Source: DASUTB01 sp036374835 (GTDB lineage Bacteria; Actinomycetota; Actinomycetes; Jiangellales; Jiangellaceae). From it: a stretch of 51,579 nt of DNA. Shown here in pieces: positions 16,551-24,416 of this stretch. The translations under genes were made by a program, and so were the position numbers. Under the pieces are notes generated by a model. It did no database searches and was not told the origin of the DNA. It worked only from the letters and a program-made list of their open reading frames with translations. The stretch lies in NCBI GenBank assembly GCA_036374835.1, contig DASUTB010000103.1, positions 1 to 51,579 of the forward strand, in the 5' to 3' direction. The number at the start of each line of letters is the position of its first letter. The stretch's first letter is position 1.

Positions 16551-17717
16551 CTACCTCTGATTCTCTGTTACAGCTTCGCGTTTTCCGGTGCGCAAAGCCA
16601 TTTCCCGCGCCGCGTCCATGTACGACATCGCGCCGGTCGAACCCGGATCGTACGCCAAGACGGTCTGCCCGTAGCTCGGCGCTTCGCTGATCCGCACCGA
16701 GCGGGGGATCGTGGTCTGCAGGGCCGACTCTCCGAAGTATTGACGGACCTCCTCGACCACCTGAGCGGACAGGCGCGTCCGACCGTCGAACATGGTCAGC
16801 AGCACCGTGGTGATCTCGAGGTCGCGGTTCAGGTGCGACTGCACGAGCCGGATGTTCTGGAGCAGTTGGCTCAATCCCTCGAGCGCGTAGTACTCGCACT
16901 GGATCGGGATCAGCACCTCGTCGCCGGCCACGAGTGCATTGACCGTCAGCAGGCCGAGCGACGGCGGGCAGTCGATGAACACGTAGTCGTACCGCCGGTC
17001 GCCGTCGTTGAGGTGTTCGGCGAGGACGCGGCGCAGCCTGGACTCGCGTCCTTCCATCTCGACGAGCTCGATCTCCGCGCCGGCGAGGTCGATCGTCGCA
17101 GGGGCGCAGTAGAGGGAGTCGTAGCCCTCTACCGGGAGGACGGCGTCGCCGAGTGTTCCCTCCCCGATGAGTGCCTCGTAGATGCTGTTGAGCTCCTGCG
17201 AGCGCCGGTCGATTCCGAGTGCGGTCGATGCGTTCCCTTGCGGGTCGAGGTCGACGACGAGCACCCGCAAGCCGTACTGCGACAACGCCGCGGCCAGGTT
17301 CACCGCGCTCGTGGTCTTCCCGACGCCGCCCTTCTGGTTCGCCACCACGAGCACTCGAGTGCGCTCCGGTTCAGGTAGCCCATGCCGGCCCTGTGCCTGC
17401 ACCTGCATCGCACTCTCGGCCTGGCGCATGATCGGCGTATCACCGGACTCCGCAGTGAAAGCCGCGTTCCCCGGGGACCCGGGTGAGCGCCCAGTTGCGG
17501 CCGAATCCGCAGCCCTCGAGATTTCCCGTGCCTTCGGCACGTCCGCCAGAAGTTCGTCGTTGGCCGTTCGCATCTTCTGCCAGGTCTCCGACCGCTGATC
17601 CTGCGAAGTCTCCGACCGCCGATCCTGCAAGGTTTCCGGCCGCTGAGTCATCCTCCTCGATTGTTCGGCGGTCGTCTTCGCTACGAGCAGCGGTTCCTCG
17701 TTGTCCTGCGGACTCAC
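16551..17717 (-). CDS. parA: Chromosome partitioning ATPase ParA (Soj)
   Basis: A 388-residue ParA-type ATPase that moves ParB–parS complexes. After a 115-residue low-complexity leader comes the deviant Walker A motif KGGVGKTTSAVNLAAAL, then VVDLDPQGNASTALG and YDYVFIDCPPSLGLLTVNAL. The core matches family length; the leader is long, hydrophilic and contains three copies of an eight-residue repeat of the RSETxQDx type. The GTG at 17717 follows GAGGAG at suitable spacing, which supports the long form. It is in an operon with parB (4-base gap) and lies 47 bases after rsmG. Confidence 0.96.
   Translation of the reverse strand: MSPQDNEEPLLVAKTTAEQSRRMTQRPETLQDRRSETSQDQRSETWQKMRTANDELLADVPKAREISRAADSAATGRSPGSPGNAAFTAESGDTPIMRQAESAMQVQAQGRHGLPEPERTRVLVVANQKGGVGKTTSAVNLAAALSQYGLRVLVVDLDPQGNASTALGIDRRSQELNSIYEALIGEGTLGDAVLPVEGYDSLYCAPATIDLAGAEIELVEMEGRESRLRRVLAEHLNDGDRRYDYVFIDCPPSLGLLTVNALVAGDEVLIPIQCEYYALEGLSQLLQNIRLVQSHLNRDLEITTVLLTMFDGRTRLSAQVVEEVRQYFGESALQTTIPRSVRISEAPSYGQTVLAYDPGSTGAMSYMDAAREMALRTGKREAVTENQR
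17575..17646 (-). repeat. Three tandem 24-bp repeats in the ParA leader
   Basis: Units at 17575–17598, 17599–17622 and 17623–17646, each ending in a CCG..GA-type junction. In frame they encode eight-residue units of the form (Q/D)xRxET(L/S/W)Q. Replication slippage within a disordered leader is the simplest origin. Confidence 0.85.
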
Positions 17718-17764
17718 TCAAGACTCCTCTTCCTCGGTCTGCCGCCATCTCCAGCGTGCCGCAG

Positions 17765-18391
17765 TCAACCGCCGAACTCCACGACCGCGACCCGTGTCAC
17801 CGGATCGACGATGCCGTCGCCGAACTCTTCGACGGACCATGACGACGCGCCCAGCTTCGCCAGTTCACTCGTTGCAGAGGCTAGCTCATCTGCCACGCTC
17901 TGGCCTTTCAAGGCCAGCAGCAGTCCGCCCGGGCGCAGCAGCGGGAACGTCCAACGCGCCAAGGTTCCGAGCGGTGCGACCGCTCGTGCGGTCACCACGT
18001 CGACGGACAACTCACCCGCAAGGTCCTGCGCGCGGCCGCGTACCACGCGCACCCGCTCGAGGCCGAGTTCGCGCACGGCTTCGTCGAGGAATTTAGTCCG
18101 CCGGAGTAGCGGTTCGACGAGCGTCATCTGGACGTCCGGCCGCGCGATCGCCAACACGATCCCCGGTAGACCCGCACCTGACCCGACGTCCGCCACCGCC
18201 GCTCCGGCCGGCACGCGAGGTGCCACGACGGCACAGTTCAAGATGTGCCGGTCCCAGATCCGAGCCGCCTCGCGCGGTCCGATCAGACCACGGACAATTC
18301 CCTGATCGGTCAGCAGCTCAGCATACCGCTCAGCGACCTCGAGCCGGGCTCCGAATATCGCTGCACCGGCGCTTCGTGTCCCCGCGGTCAC
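17765..18391 (-). CDS. rsmG: 16S rRNA (guanine(527)-N7)-methyltransferase RsmG (GidB)
   Basis: Methylates N7 of G527 in 16S rRNA using S-adenosylmethionine. Family signatures are clear: RYAELLTDQGIVRGLIGPRE, IWDRHILNCAVV, SAM motif VADVGSGAGLPGIVLAIARP, LVEPLLRRTKFLDEAV and a DVVTARAVAPLGTL segment. It sits in the usual actinobacterial order yidC–jag–rsmG–parA–parB. The start is uncertain: the GTG at 18391 gives 208 residues and leaves the parS site upstream; an in-frame GTG at 18472 adds 27 residues but overlaps jag by 53 bases. Neither has a good ribosome site. Confidence 0.93.
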   Translation of the reverse strand: MTAGTRSAGAAIFGARLEVAERYAELLTDQGIVRGLIGPREAARIWDRHILNCAVVAPRVPAGAAVADVGSGAGLPGIVLAIARPDVQMTLVEPLLRRTKFLDEAVRELGLERVRVVRGRAQDLAGELSVDVVTARAVAPLGTLARWTFPLLRPGGLLLALKGQSVADELASATSELAKLGASSWSVEEFGDGIVDPVTRVAVVEFGG

Positions 18392-18397
18392 AAGTCG

Positions 18398-18413
18398 TGT
18401 TTCACGTGAAACA
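18398..18413. promoter_or_regulatory. parS site 2 (jag–rsmG junction)
   Basis: TGTTTCACGTGAAACA, a second perfect parS palindrome about 2 kb from the first. It lies between the jag stop and the preferred rsmG start; if the longer rsmG start is used it would be read as Val-Ser-Arg-Glu-Thr. Confidence 0.97.
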
Positions 18414-18419
18414 GCGGCA

Positions 18420-18932
18420 TCAGGACGGACGGATGACGACGTAGCGCGCAGGCTCCTCGCCCTCGGAGTCACTCACGAGCCCGGCGGCGCTCACCGCATC
18501 GTGCACGATCTTGCGCTCGAACGGATTCATCGCCGGTAGCGCCTCGGACTCACCCGACGACCGGACGTGCTCGACGGCGCGCTGCGCCAGCTTGGTGAGC
18601 TCGTCACGCCGCCGTGCCCGGTAGCCGCCAATGTCCAGCATCAGCCGGCTCCGCTCTCCGGTCTCGCGAATCACGGCCAGCCTGGTCAGATCCTGGATCG
18701 CGCTGAGCACCTCGCCCTCGGACCCGATGAGATCCTCCAGGTCACCACCGACGATCGATACGACGGCCCGATCGCCCTCGACGTCCATGTCGATGTCCCC
18801 GTCGAGGTCTGCGATGTCGAGTAGTCCCTCGAGGTAATCCGCGGCGATGTCGCCTTCGCGCTCGAGCTGCTTCACGTCCTCCGCGCTCGGCGACGAAGTA
18901 GCCGCACCGGAGCCGTTGTCCACCGTGGTCAT
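18420..18932 (-). CDS. jag: Jag/KhpB-like RNA-binding protein (KH and R3H domains)
   Basis: A 170-residue single-strand nucleic acid-binding protein. The N-terminal 30 residues are acidic and lack the Jag_N domain of Firmicutes. A KH-like region follows (VVSIVGGDLEDLIGSEGEVLSAIQ) and then an R3H region (ELTKLAQRAVEHVRSSG, MNPFERKIVHDAV). KhpB-type proteins bind many RNAs, often with KhpA, and affect cell division. The ATG at 18932 follows AAGGA; a TTG one codon upstream is possible. It is 23 bases after yidC, consistent with co-transcription from rpmH. Confidence 0.93.
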   Translation of the reverse strand: MTTVDNGSGAATSSPSAEDVKQLEREGDIAADYLEGLLDIADLDGDIDMDVEGDRAVVSIVGGDLEDLIGSEGEVLSAIQDLTRLAVIRETGERSRLMLDIGGYRARRRDELTKLAQRAVEHVRSSGESEALPAMNPFERKIVHDAVSAAGLVSDSEGEEPARYVVIRPS

Positions 18933-18955
18933 CAAATGATCCTTACTCGAAAGAT

Positions 18956-19897
18956 CTACTTCTTACCTTTACGCTGTGCGCGGCTCTGCCGCTTCGGCTG
19001 CTGCCGCACCGGCTGCTGCTTCGGCGTCACGTCCTTTTGAACCTCCGGGTCGGGAGGAACCGTCTCCGGCACCGCTTCGCCGTGCTTCTGCGACCTGGCC
19101 TGCTTGCGCTTCTTCCGCGCAGCTTCGGCCGGAGAGCCGGGCGCCGGCATCCGTCGGATGACGAACAGCTGTTGCCCCATCGTCCACACGTTCGAGGTCA
19201 ACCAGTAGATCACCACGCCCAGCGGGAAGAACGTGCCGGAGAACGCGAAGACGAGTGGCAGAACGTAGAGCAGGATCTTCTGCTGCTGCGCGTACGGGCC
19301 CTCCAGCGCCTCCGGCGGCATGTTCTTGCGCATGATCTGGCGCTGCGTGATGTACGTCGTGGCGACCATCAGGACCACCAGGATCACCGCGATGACGCGG
19401 ACCTGGACGTTCGGAGCGTCGAGGAACGACGCCGACAGCGGGGCACCGAAGATCTCGGCGTCGCCGAACGACTCGAACAGATCCGCCTGGTTCGTGAACG
19501 CACCGCGCGGGTCATCGGTGGAGACGCCGTGCAACACGCGGAACAACGCGAACAGGAACGGCGCCTGCAGTAGGATCGGCAGGCAGGACGCGAACGGATT
19601 CGTCCCGGCGTCCTGGTACAGCTTCATCGTCTCCTTCTGAAGCCGCTCGCGATCGCCCTTGTACTTCTTCTGTAGTTCGCGCACCTTCGGCTGCAGGATC
19701 TGCATGTTGCGCTGGGCCTTGATCTGGCGTACGAACAGCGGGATCAGCAGGATCCGGATGACGACGACCAGCCCGATGATCGCCAACAGCCAAGCGACGC
19801 CGTCGTGGCCGACACCGAGCATCTGCGCGAGGAGCCAGTGCCAGCCGATCAGGATCCAACTGGTCAGGTAGAGCAGGGGGGCAAGAATCGTATCCAC
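18956..19897 (-). CDS. yidC: Membrane protein insertase YidC
   Basis: Inserts membrane proteins with or without SecYEG. A 313-residue protein with an N-terminal membrane segment (ILAPLLYLTSWILIGWHWLL), the conserved 60KD_IMP core (IKAQRNMQILQPKVRELQKK), NPFASCLPILLQAPFLFALF and LPLVFAFSGTFFPLGVVIYW, and a highly basic C-terminal tail of about 55 residues that may contact ribosomes. The GTG at 19897 is 4 bases after the yidD stop behind GAGGAG; the longer in-frame upstream extension overlaps yidD and is not credible as coding. Confidence 0.96.
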   Translation of the reverse strand: MDTILAPLLYLTSWILIGWHWLLAQMLGVGHDGVAWLLAIIGLVVVIRILLIPLFVRQIKAQRNMQILQPKVRELQKKYKGDRERLQKETMKLYQDAGTNPFASCLPILLQAPFLFALFRVLHGVSTDDPRGAFTNQADLFESFGDAEIFGAPLSASFLDAPNVQVRVIAVILVVLMVATTYITQRQIMRKNMPPEALEGPYAQQQKILLYVLPLVFAFSGTFFPLGVVIYWLTSNVWTMGQQLFVIRRMPAPGSPAEAARKKRKQARSQKHGEAVPETVPPDPEVQKDVTPKQQPVRQQPKRQSRAQRKGKK

Positions 19898-19901
19898 GTC
19901 G

Positions 19902-20267
19902 TCAGGCTCCTCGCAGGGCCGAATCCTTGGTCGTCGATTGGGGAGTCGCGGCGTGCTCGTGCTCGCCATCGCTACCGTCGGCGATACCCCACCAACGGTA
20001 AGCCTCTCTACTGGGCACCATGTCGATGCCCCCGGGAGCCCAGGGGTGGCAGCGTCCCACCCGGCGGACCGTAAGCCAACCGCCACGGATCAAACCCAGC
20101 GATCCGATCGCCTCGACGCCGTACTTCGCGCACGTCGGGTAGTACCGGCACCGCTGCCCGGTCACCTGCGGTATGTGGTTGACCGCTACCAGCAACGGCT
20201 TGATCGTCCACTCGTACACCGCGTGCAAGCCGCGAGCGACGGCCGTCCGGACACCCGCCGCGCTCAT
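19902..20267 (-). CDS. yidD: Membrane protein insertion efficiency factor YidD
   Basis: A small 121-residue protein that assists YidC-dependent insertion. The family core is clear: YEWTIKPLL, then QRCRYYPTCAKYGVEAI with two conserved cysteines, and a CHPWAPGGIDMVP end. The N-terminal amphipathic segment probably associates with the membrane face. The C-terminal 35 residues are acidic and longer than in Escherichia coli. Its ATG overlaps the rnpA stop by ATGA, and it ends 4 bases before yidC. Confidence 0.95.
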   Translation of the reverse strand: MSAAGVRTAVARGLHAVYEWTIKPLLVAVNHIPQVTGQRCRYYPTCAKYGVEAIGSLGLIRGGWLTVRRVGRCHPWAPGGIDMVPSREAYRWWGIADGSDGEHEHAATPQSTTKDSALRGA

Positions 20268-20623
20268 ACCGAAGCCCCCGTGTGGTCGACCAAGCGGCCA
20301 AGTGAACGATCGAGATCTTCACTGAGACGGGCGGACGACGCGGTCGCCGCCCCCGGTAGGGCTCGGACTACAACATCGGTTCCCGCGGGGAGCCGGCCGA
20401 GCCTGTCGCGCATGAGATGTCGTAGTCGGCGACGGACGGCGTTGCGCACCACCGCGTTGCCGACCGAGCGTCCCACACTGAAGCCAACGCGTGCCGGCCG
20501 TGCATCGTGCCCGCCGGAATGTGCGACGCTCACCACAAGTCGCGGGCCACCGGACCGGCGGCCACTGCGCATCACGGCGCGGAAGTCCGCGCCGCGTCGA
20601 AGCCGGTTCGCCGCAGGCACCAT
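20264..20623 (-). CDS. rnpA: Ribonuclease P protein component
   Basis: A 119-residue basic protein that binds RNase P RNA for tRNA 5' processing. It begins MVPAANRLRRGADF, matching the usual actinobacterial MLPAxNRLRR start, which is why 20623 is preferred to an upstream in-frame TTG at 20644. The RNA-binding signature VGNAVVRNAVRRRLRHLMRD is intact. It lies 29 bases after rpmH and overlaps yidD by 4 bases. Confidence 0.95.
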   Translation of the reverse strand: MVPAANRLRRGADFRAVMRSGRRSGGPRLVVSVAHSGGHDARPARVGFSVGRSVGNAVVRNAVRRRLRHLMRDRLGRLPAGTDVVVRALPGAATASSARLSEDLDRSLGRLVDHTGASV

Positions 20624-20652
20624 GTCCGCCCCTGGATGCCGCAACGACGCGG

Positions 20653-20787
20653 TCAGGCGGACACGCGGGCGCGGCCCTTGCGGCGCCGGCTGTTCACGAT
20701 GGCGCGGCCGGCGCGAGTGCGCATCCGCAGTCGGAAACCGTGCTTACGCGAACGGCGGCGGTTGTTGGGCTGGAAAGTGCGCTTCAC
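20653..20787 (-). CDS. rpmH: 50S ribosomal protein L34
   Basis: A 44-residue very basic ribosomal protein: KRTFQPNNRRRSRKHGFRLR at the start, RAIVNSRRRKGRARVSA at the end, the complete L34 sequence. The GTG at 20787 follows a GGAG at good spacing. It is first in the operon rpmH–rnpA–yidD–yidC–jag–rsmG and divergent from dnaA. Confidence 0.97.
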   Translation of the reverse strand: MKRTFQPNNRRRSRKHGFRLRMRTRAGRAIVNSRRRKGRARVSA

Positions 20788-21390
20788 GGCCAGACTCCAG
20801 ACGTCTAAATAAAAGGGCGTTCGTAATCGAGGCCGACGCCGGCCCAGCGCGCGCGATAGCATCAGCGAATAGCGCCAATGGACTTCGTCGGACCAATAAA
20901 CGGTACGCGTCGGCACACCGCATGGTCAAACCGGCACCTCTGGCTCCAGACGGACGCCAACTCTTCATCACAACATCGCGGAGCGACGATCCGGTGGCGA
21001 CACGCCGGACGAGATGGAACGAACATCCTCTCCACCGGTTGAAGCCGGGGCCGGGAGTTGTTAGCGTCTCGACTCTGGCGCATTCGTTGCTGCGTGCGGG
21101 TGGGGTGAGATTTTCGCAGGTCACAGAGGGCTGTCCGGTCACATTGGGCACCTGTGTCACTCCTCCACACGCTGTGGACGACTATGTGGATAGGGTGCGG
21201 CGGGGATGTTCCCCGTCACGGCGAGCGGGGGACATATGGTCGCCGAGGTAAGGAACGGAGGGCTCGTGGCCGCACGCAAAGGGTGTGAGATCTCTCGGAT
21301 CCGGCTGGACGCCGGCCGGCCGGCGGTGGACGGCCGATCCGCGCCGGGCCACGTTCCTGGCGATCAACCGGACGTAGAGCGGAGGAATCT
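20788..21390. other. rpmH–dnaA intergenic region
   Basis: A 603-base non-coding spacer between divergent rpmH and dnaA. It must hold the promoters of both. DnaA-box-like sites cluster at 21161–21193. The dnaA GTG is preceded by GGAGG. No convincing open frame was seen; short frames here are not conserved-looking. I could not fix −35/−10 elements with confidence. Confidence 0.8.
21161..21193. promoter_or_regulatory. DnaA-box cluster upstream of dnaA
   Basis: Three 9-mers close to TTGTCCACA/TTATCCACA: TCCTCCACA (21161–21169, +), TCGTCCACA (21173–21181, −) and CTATCCACA (21185–21193, −), the last two with one mismatch each. Position about 200 bases before dnaA suggests autoregulation or a second origin subregion. 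Confidence 0.65.
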
Positions 21391-22881
21391 GTGACCGACG
21401 AGATCAACGGCGATTTCCGTTCCGCTTGGACGGCAGCGATCAACCGGCTCGACGATGCCGATATCGGGCCGCAGCAACGAGCGTTCTTGTCTCAGGCCCG
21501 TCCAGTCACCCTTGTCGAAGGCACCGCGGTCGTCGCGGTGCCGAGCGACTTCGCCCGGCTCCAGCTCGAGCAGCGGCTGCGTCCGCTGATCGTCGACGCA
21601 CTCGGGCAGGTGCTCGGAACCCAGGTCGGGCTCGCGGTCAGCGTTGCGCCGGTCGCCGATGACGTTGACGGCGACGCGCCCGAACCGGCCGATCGGCACG
21701 GCTGGGCTCCCGATGACGGGAACCATAAGCCGCAGAGCGACAGTTCGACGGGTTACCTCCCGCTGCGGCCGGTTGCCGACTTACCGGCAGCGCCGTCAAC
21801 ACCGGTGCCGCCGACCGATGCGCCGACGCGCCCGGACAGTGAAGTGCCCCGGCTGAACCCGCGCTACACGTTCGACACCTTCGTCATCGGGTCCGGAAAC
21901 CGATTCGCGCACGCGGCCACCGTCGCCGCCGCCGAAGCACCCGGCAAGGCGTACAACCCGCTCCTGGTCTATGGCGAATCCGGCCTCGGCAAGACGCACC
22001 TGTTGCACGCCATCGGCCACTACGCACGCACGATCTTCCCCGGCACGCGGGTGCGCTACGTCAGCTCAGAAGAGTTCACCAACGACTTCATCAACTCGAT
22101 CCGCGACGACAAGGCCTCCGCGTTCCAGCGCCGGTACCGCGACGTCGACGTGCTGCTCATCGACGACATCCAGTTCCTCGAAGGCAAGATCCAGACCCAG
22201 GAAGAGTTCTTCCACACCTTCAATACGCTGCACAACGCGAACAAGCAGATCGTCATCACCTCGGATCGTCCGCCCAAGCAGCTCAACGCGCTCGAGGACC
22301 GGTTGCGCAACCGATTCGAGTGGGGACTGATCTGTGACGTCCAACCGCCCGACCTGGAAACGCGAATCGCCATCTTGTCGAAGAAGGCGGCGCAGGATTC
22401 GCTGAATGTGCCGCCCGACGTGCTCGAATACATCGCCAGCCGGATCGCCACCAACATCCGTGAGCTCGAGGGCGCGCTCATCCGCGTCACCGCGTTCGCC
22501 AGCCTCAACCGGCAACCGGTCGACCTCACGCTCGCCGAGACCGTGCTGCGCGACCTCGTGCCCACCGACACCGACCCGGAGATCACCGCGGCCACCATCA
22601 TGGCGCAGACCGCCGCCTACTTCGGGCTCACCATGGAGGACCTGCAAGGCTCCAGTCGCAGCCGTGTCCTCGTCAACGCCCGGCAGATCGCCATGTACCT
22701 GTGCCGCGAGCTGACCGACCTGTCGCTACCGAAGATCGGCCAGCTGTTCGGCGGCCGCGACCACACGACCGTCATCCACGCCGAACGCAAGATTCGCCAG
22801 CTGATGGCCGAGCGCCGCAGCGTTTTCAACCAGGTAACCGAACTCACGAACCGGATCAAGCTCCAGGCGCGTAAGTCATGA
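21391..22881 (+). CDS. dnaA: Chromosomal replication initiator DnaA
   Basis: Binds DnaA boxes and opens oriC. A 496-residue protein: domain I at the N-terminus, a proline/threonine-rich linker (about residues 95–150), the AAA+ domain III with FVIGSGNRFAHAAT, Walker A GESGLGKTHLLHAIGH and Walker B VLLIDDIQFLEGK, then domain IV with the DNA-binding signature FGGRDHTTVIHAERKI. GTG start with AGCGGAGGAATCT upstream. DnaA-box-like sites flank the gene on both sides. Confidence 0.98.
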   Translation: MTDEINGDFRSAWTAAINRLDDADIGPQQRAFLSQARPVTLVEGTAVVAVPSDFARLQLEQRLRPLIVDALGQVLGTQVGLAVSVAPVADDVDGDAPEPADRHGWAPDDGNHKPQSDSSTGYLPLRPVADLPAAPSTPVPPTDAPTRPDSEVPRLNPRYTFDTFVIGSGNRFAHAATVAAAEAPGKAYNPLLVYGESGLGKTHLLHAIGHYARTIFPGTRVRYVSSEEFTNDFINSIRDDKASAFQRRYRDVDVLLIDDIQFLEGKIQTQEEFFHTFNTLHNANKQIVITSDRPPKQLNALEDRLRNRFEWGLICDVQPPDLETRIAILSKKAAQDSLNVPPDVLEYIASRIATNIRELEGALIRVTAFASLNRQPVDLTLAETVLRDLVPTDTDPEITAATIMAQTAAYFGLTMEDLQGSSRSRVLVNARQIAMYLCRELTDLSLPKIGQLFGGRDHTTVIHAERKIRQLMAERRSVFNQVTELTNRIKLQARKS

Positions 22882-23282
22882 ACGAGCCGCCGCCTTCCGG
22901 CGTCCAGTGGCGTTCCGGGCGACGTTCCGACCGTGATCGAGTTCCACACAGGCTGTGGACGACCCTGTGGACACTCGCTTTCGAGCGGGGACCGTACGTG
23001 GACGGCGTGTTGTGCGCCAGTGACGAATCACACCGTTCCACAGACAGCTCGCATCGTTTCCACAATCCTTGTCACCCCGTGTGGCACGTTGACCAGCGAG
23101 GCCTCGGGTTCTCCACACAATCCACCGCAGCGATGATGACAACGAGACGACTCATACTCGATCCATCCGCCAACAATCCGGACACTGCCAAGATGTGGAT
23201 CCGTCCCGCATGAGCCCGCGACGGAGCGAGTGTCGGAGGTTCGTGGAAAGATGAGAATTCCAACGAGGAGGAGGATCCAGCG
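22882..23282. other. Probable oriC (dnaA–dnaN intergenic region)
   Basis: A 401-base spacer in the position of actinobacterial origins. DnaA-box-like 9-mers on both strands include AGTTCCACA (22940–22948), TCGTCCACA (22954–22962, −), GTGTCCACA (22966–22974, −), CGTTCCACA (23034–23042), GTTTCCACA (23056–23064), TTCTCCACA (23109–23117) and GGATCCACA (23194–23202, −). Most have one or two mismatches to TTGTCCACA. No obvious AT-rich unwinding element stands out. The dnaN ribosome site (GAGGAGGAGG) is at the right edge. Confidence 0.82.
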
Positions 23283-24410
23283 GTGAAGTTCCGGCTTGAG
23301 CGCGACGTGCTCGCCGACGCCGTGGCGTGGGCCGCGCGGACGCTGCCGAACCGGCCGACGGTGCCGGTGCTCGCCGGGCTGCGGGTTGACGCGGCCGACG
23401 GCGAGGTGACGTTCTCGTCTTTCGACTATGAAGTGTCCGGCCGGGTCTCGGTGCCGGGCGAAGTTGCCGATCCCGGGACCGCCCTGGTGTCGGGCCGGCT
23501 ACTCGCGGATATCGCCCGGGCGCTGCCCGATCGTCCGGTCGACTTCTCCGCCGACAGCAGCAAGGTGAGTCTCACCTGCGGCAGCGCTCGGTTCAGCCTG
23601 TTATTGCTGCCGCTCGAGGAGTACCCGGCACTGCCCGTACAACCCGAACCGAGCGGCACGGTCGACGGCGCGCTGTTCGCCGAGGCGGTGAGCCAGGTCG
23701 CCGTCGCGGCCGGCCGGGACGACATGCTTCCGACCCTCACCGGTGTGCGGGTCGAGATCGAAGGCGAACGGGTGGTCCTGGCCGCGACCGACCGGTACCG
23801 GCTCGCGGTGCGGGAGTTCACCTGGCGCCCCAGTCATTCCGACGTGTCGGCGCGGGCCCTTGTCCCGGCCCGCACGTTGCTCGACGCCGCGAAGACCCTC
23901 GGCGGCGGAGACGTCACGCTGGCTCTGGCCGGAACCGACCAGGACAGCTTGATCGGCATGTCCGGTGGTGGGCGGCAGACCACGAGCAGGCTGATCGACG
24001 GCGAGTGGGTGCCCAACTATGAGCGGTTGTTCCCCGCCGAACCGACCACGATCGCCCGGGTCGAGATGTCGGCGCTGATCGAATCGGCCAAGCGGGTCGC
24101 CCTGGTCGCCGAGCGGAACACGCCGATCCATCTTTCGTTCGAGGACGAACAGGTCACCCTCGAGGCGGGCAGCGGGGACGACGCGCAGGCGTCCGAAGCA
24201 CTCGCCGCTTCGGTCCAGGGGCCGGCGATCAAGACCGGTTTCAACCCGCAGTATCTCCAGGACGGCCTGCAGGCGATCGACGCGCCGTTCGTTCACCTGT
24301 CGTTCACCGATCCGAAGAAGGCGGCCGTCCTCCAGGGTGCGGAGAGCCTCGATTCCGATCCGATCGCGGGATACCGCTACCTGGCCATGCCGGTGCGGGT
24401 CTCCGGGTAG
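23283..24410 (+). CDS. dnaN: DNA polymerase III sliding clamp (beta subunit)
   Basis: A 375-residue ring clamp that tethers polymerase III to DNA. It begins MKFRLERDVLADAVAWAART in the usual way, carries three repeated clamp domains (for example TLTGVRVEIEGERVVLAATD in the second) and ends with the typical YRYLAMPVRVSG tail. GTG start behind GAGGAGGAGG. It follows oriC and leads a likely operon with gnd, 6 bases downstream. Confidence 0.97.
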   Translation: MKFRLERDVLADAVAWAARTLPNRPTVPVLAGLRVDAADGEVTFSSFDYEVSGRVSVPGEVADPGTALVSGRLLADIARALPDRPVDFSADSSKVSLTCGSARFSLLLLPLEEYPALPVQPEPSGTVDGALFAEAVSQVAVAAGRDDMLPTLTGVRVEIEGERVVLAATDRYRLAVREFTWRPSHSDVSARALVPARTLLDAAKTLGGGDVTLALAGTDQDSLIGMSGGGRQTTSRLIDGEWVPNYERLFPAEPTTIARVEMSALIESAKRVALVAERNTPIHLSFEDEQVTLEAGSGDDAQASEALAASVQGPAIKTGFNPQYLQDGLQAIDAPFVHLSFTDPKKAAVLQGAESLDSDPIAGYRYLAMPVRVSG

Positions 24411-24416
24411 GGCGCT

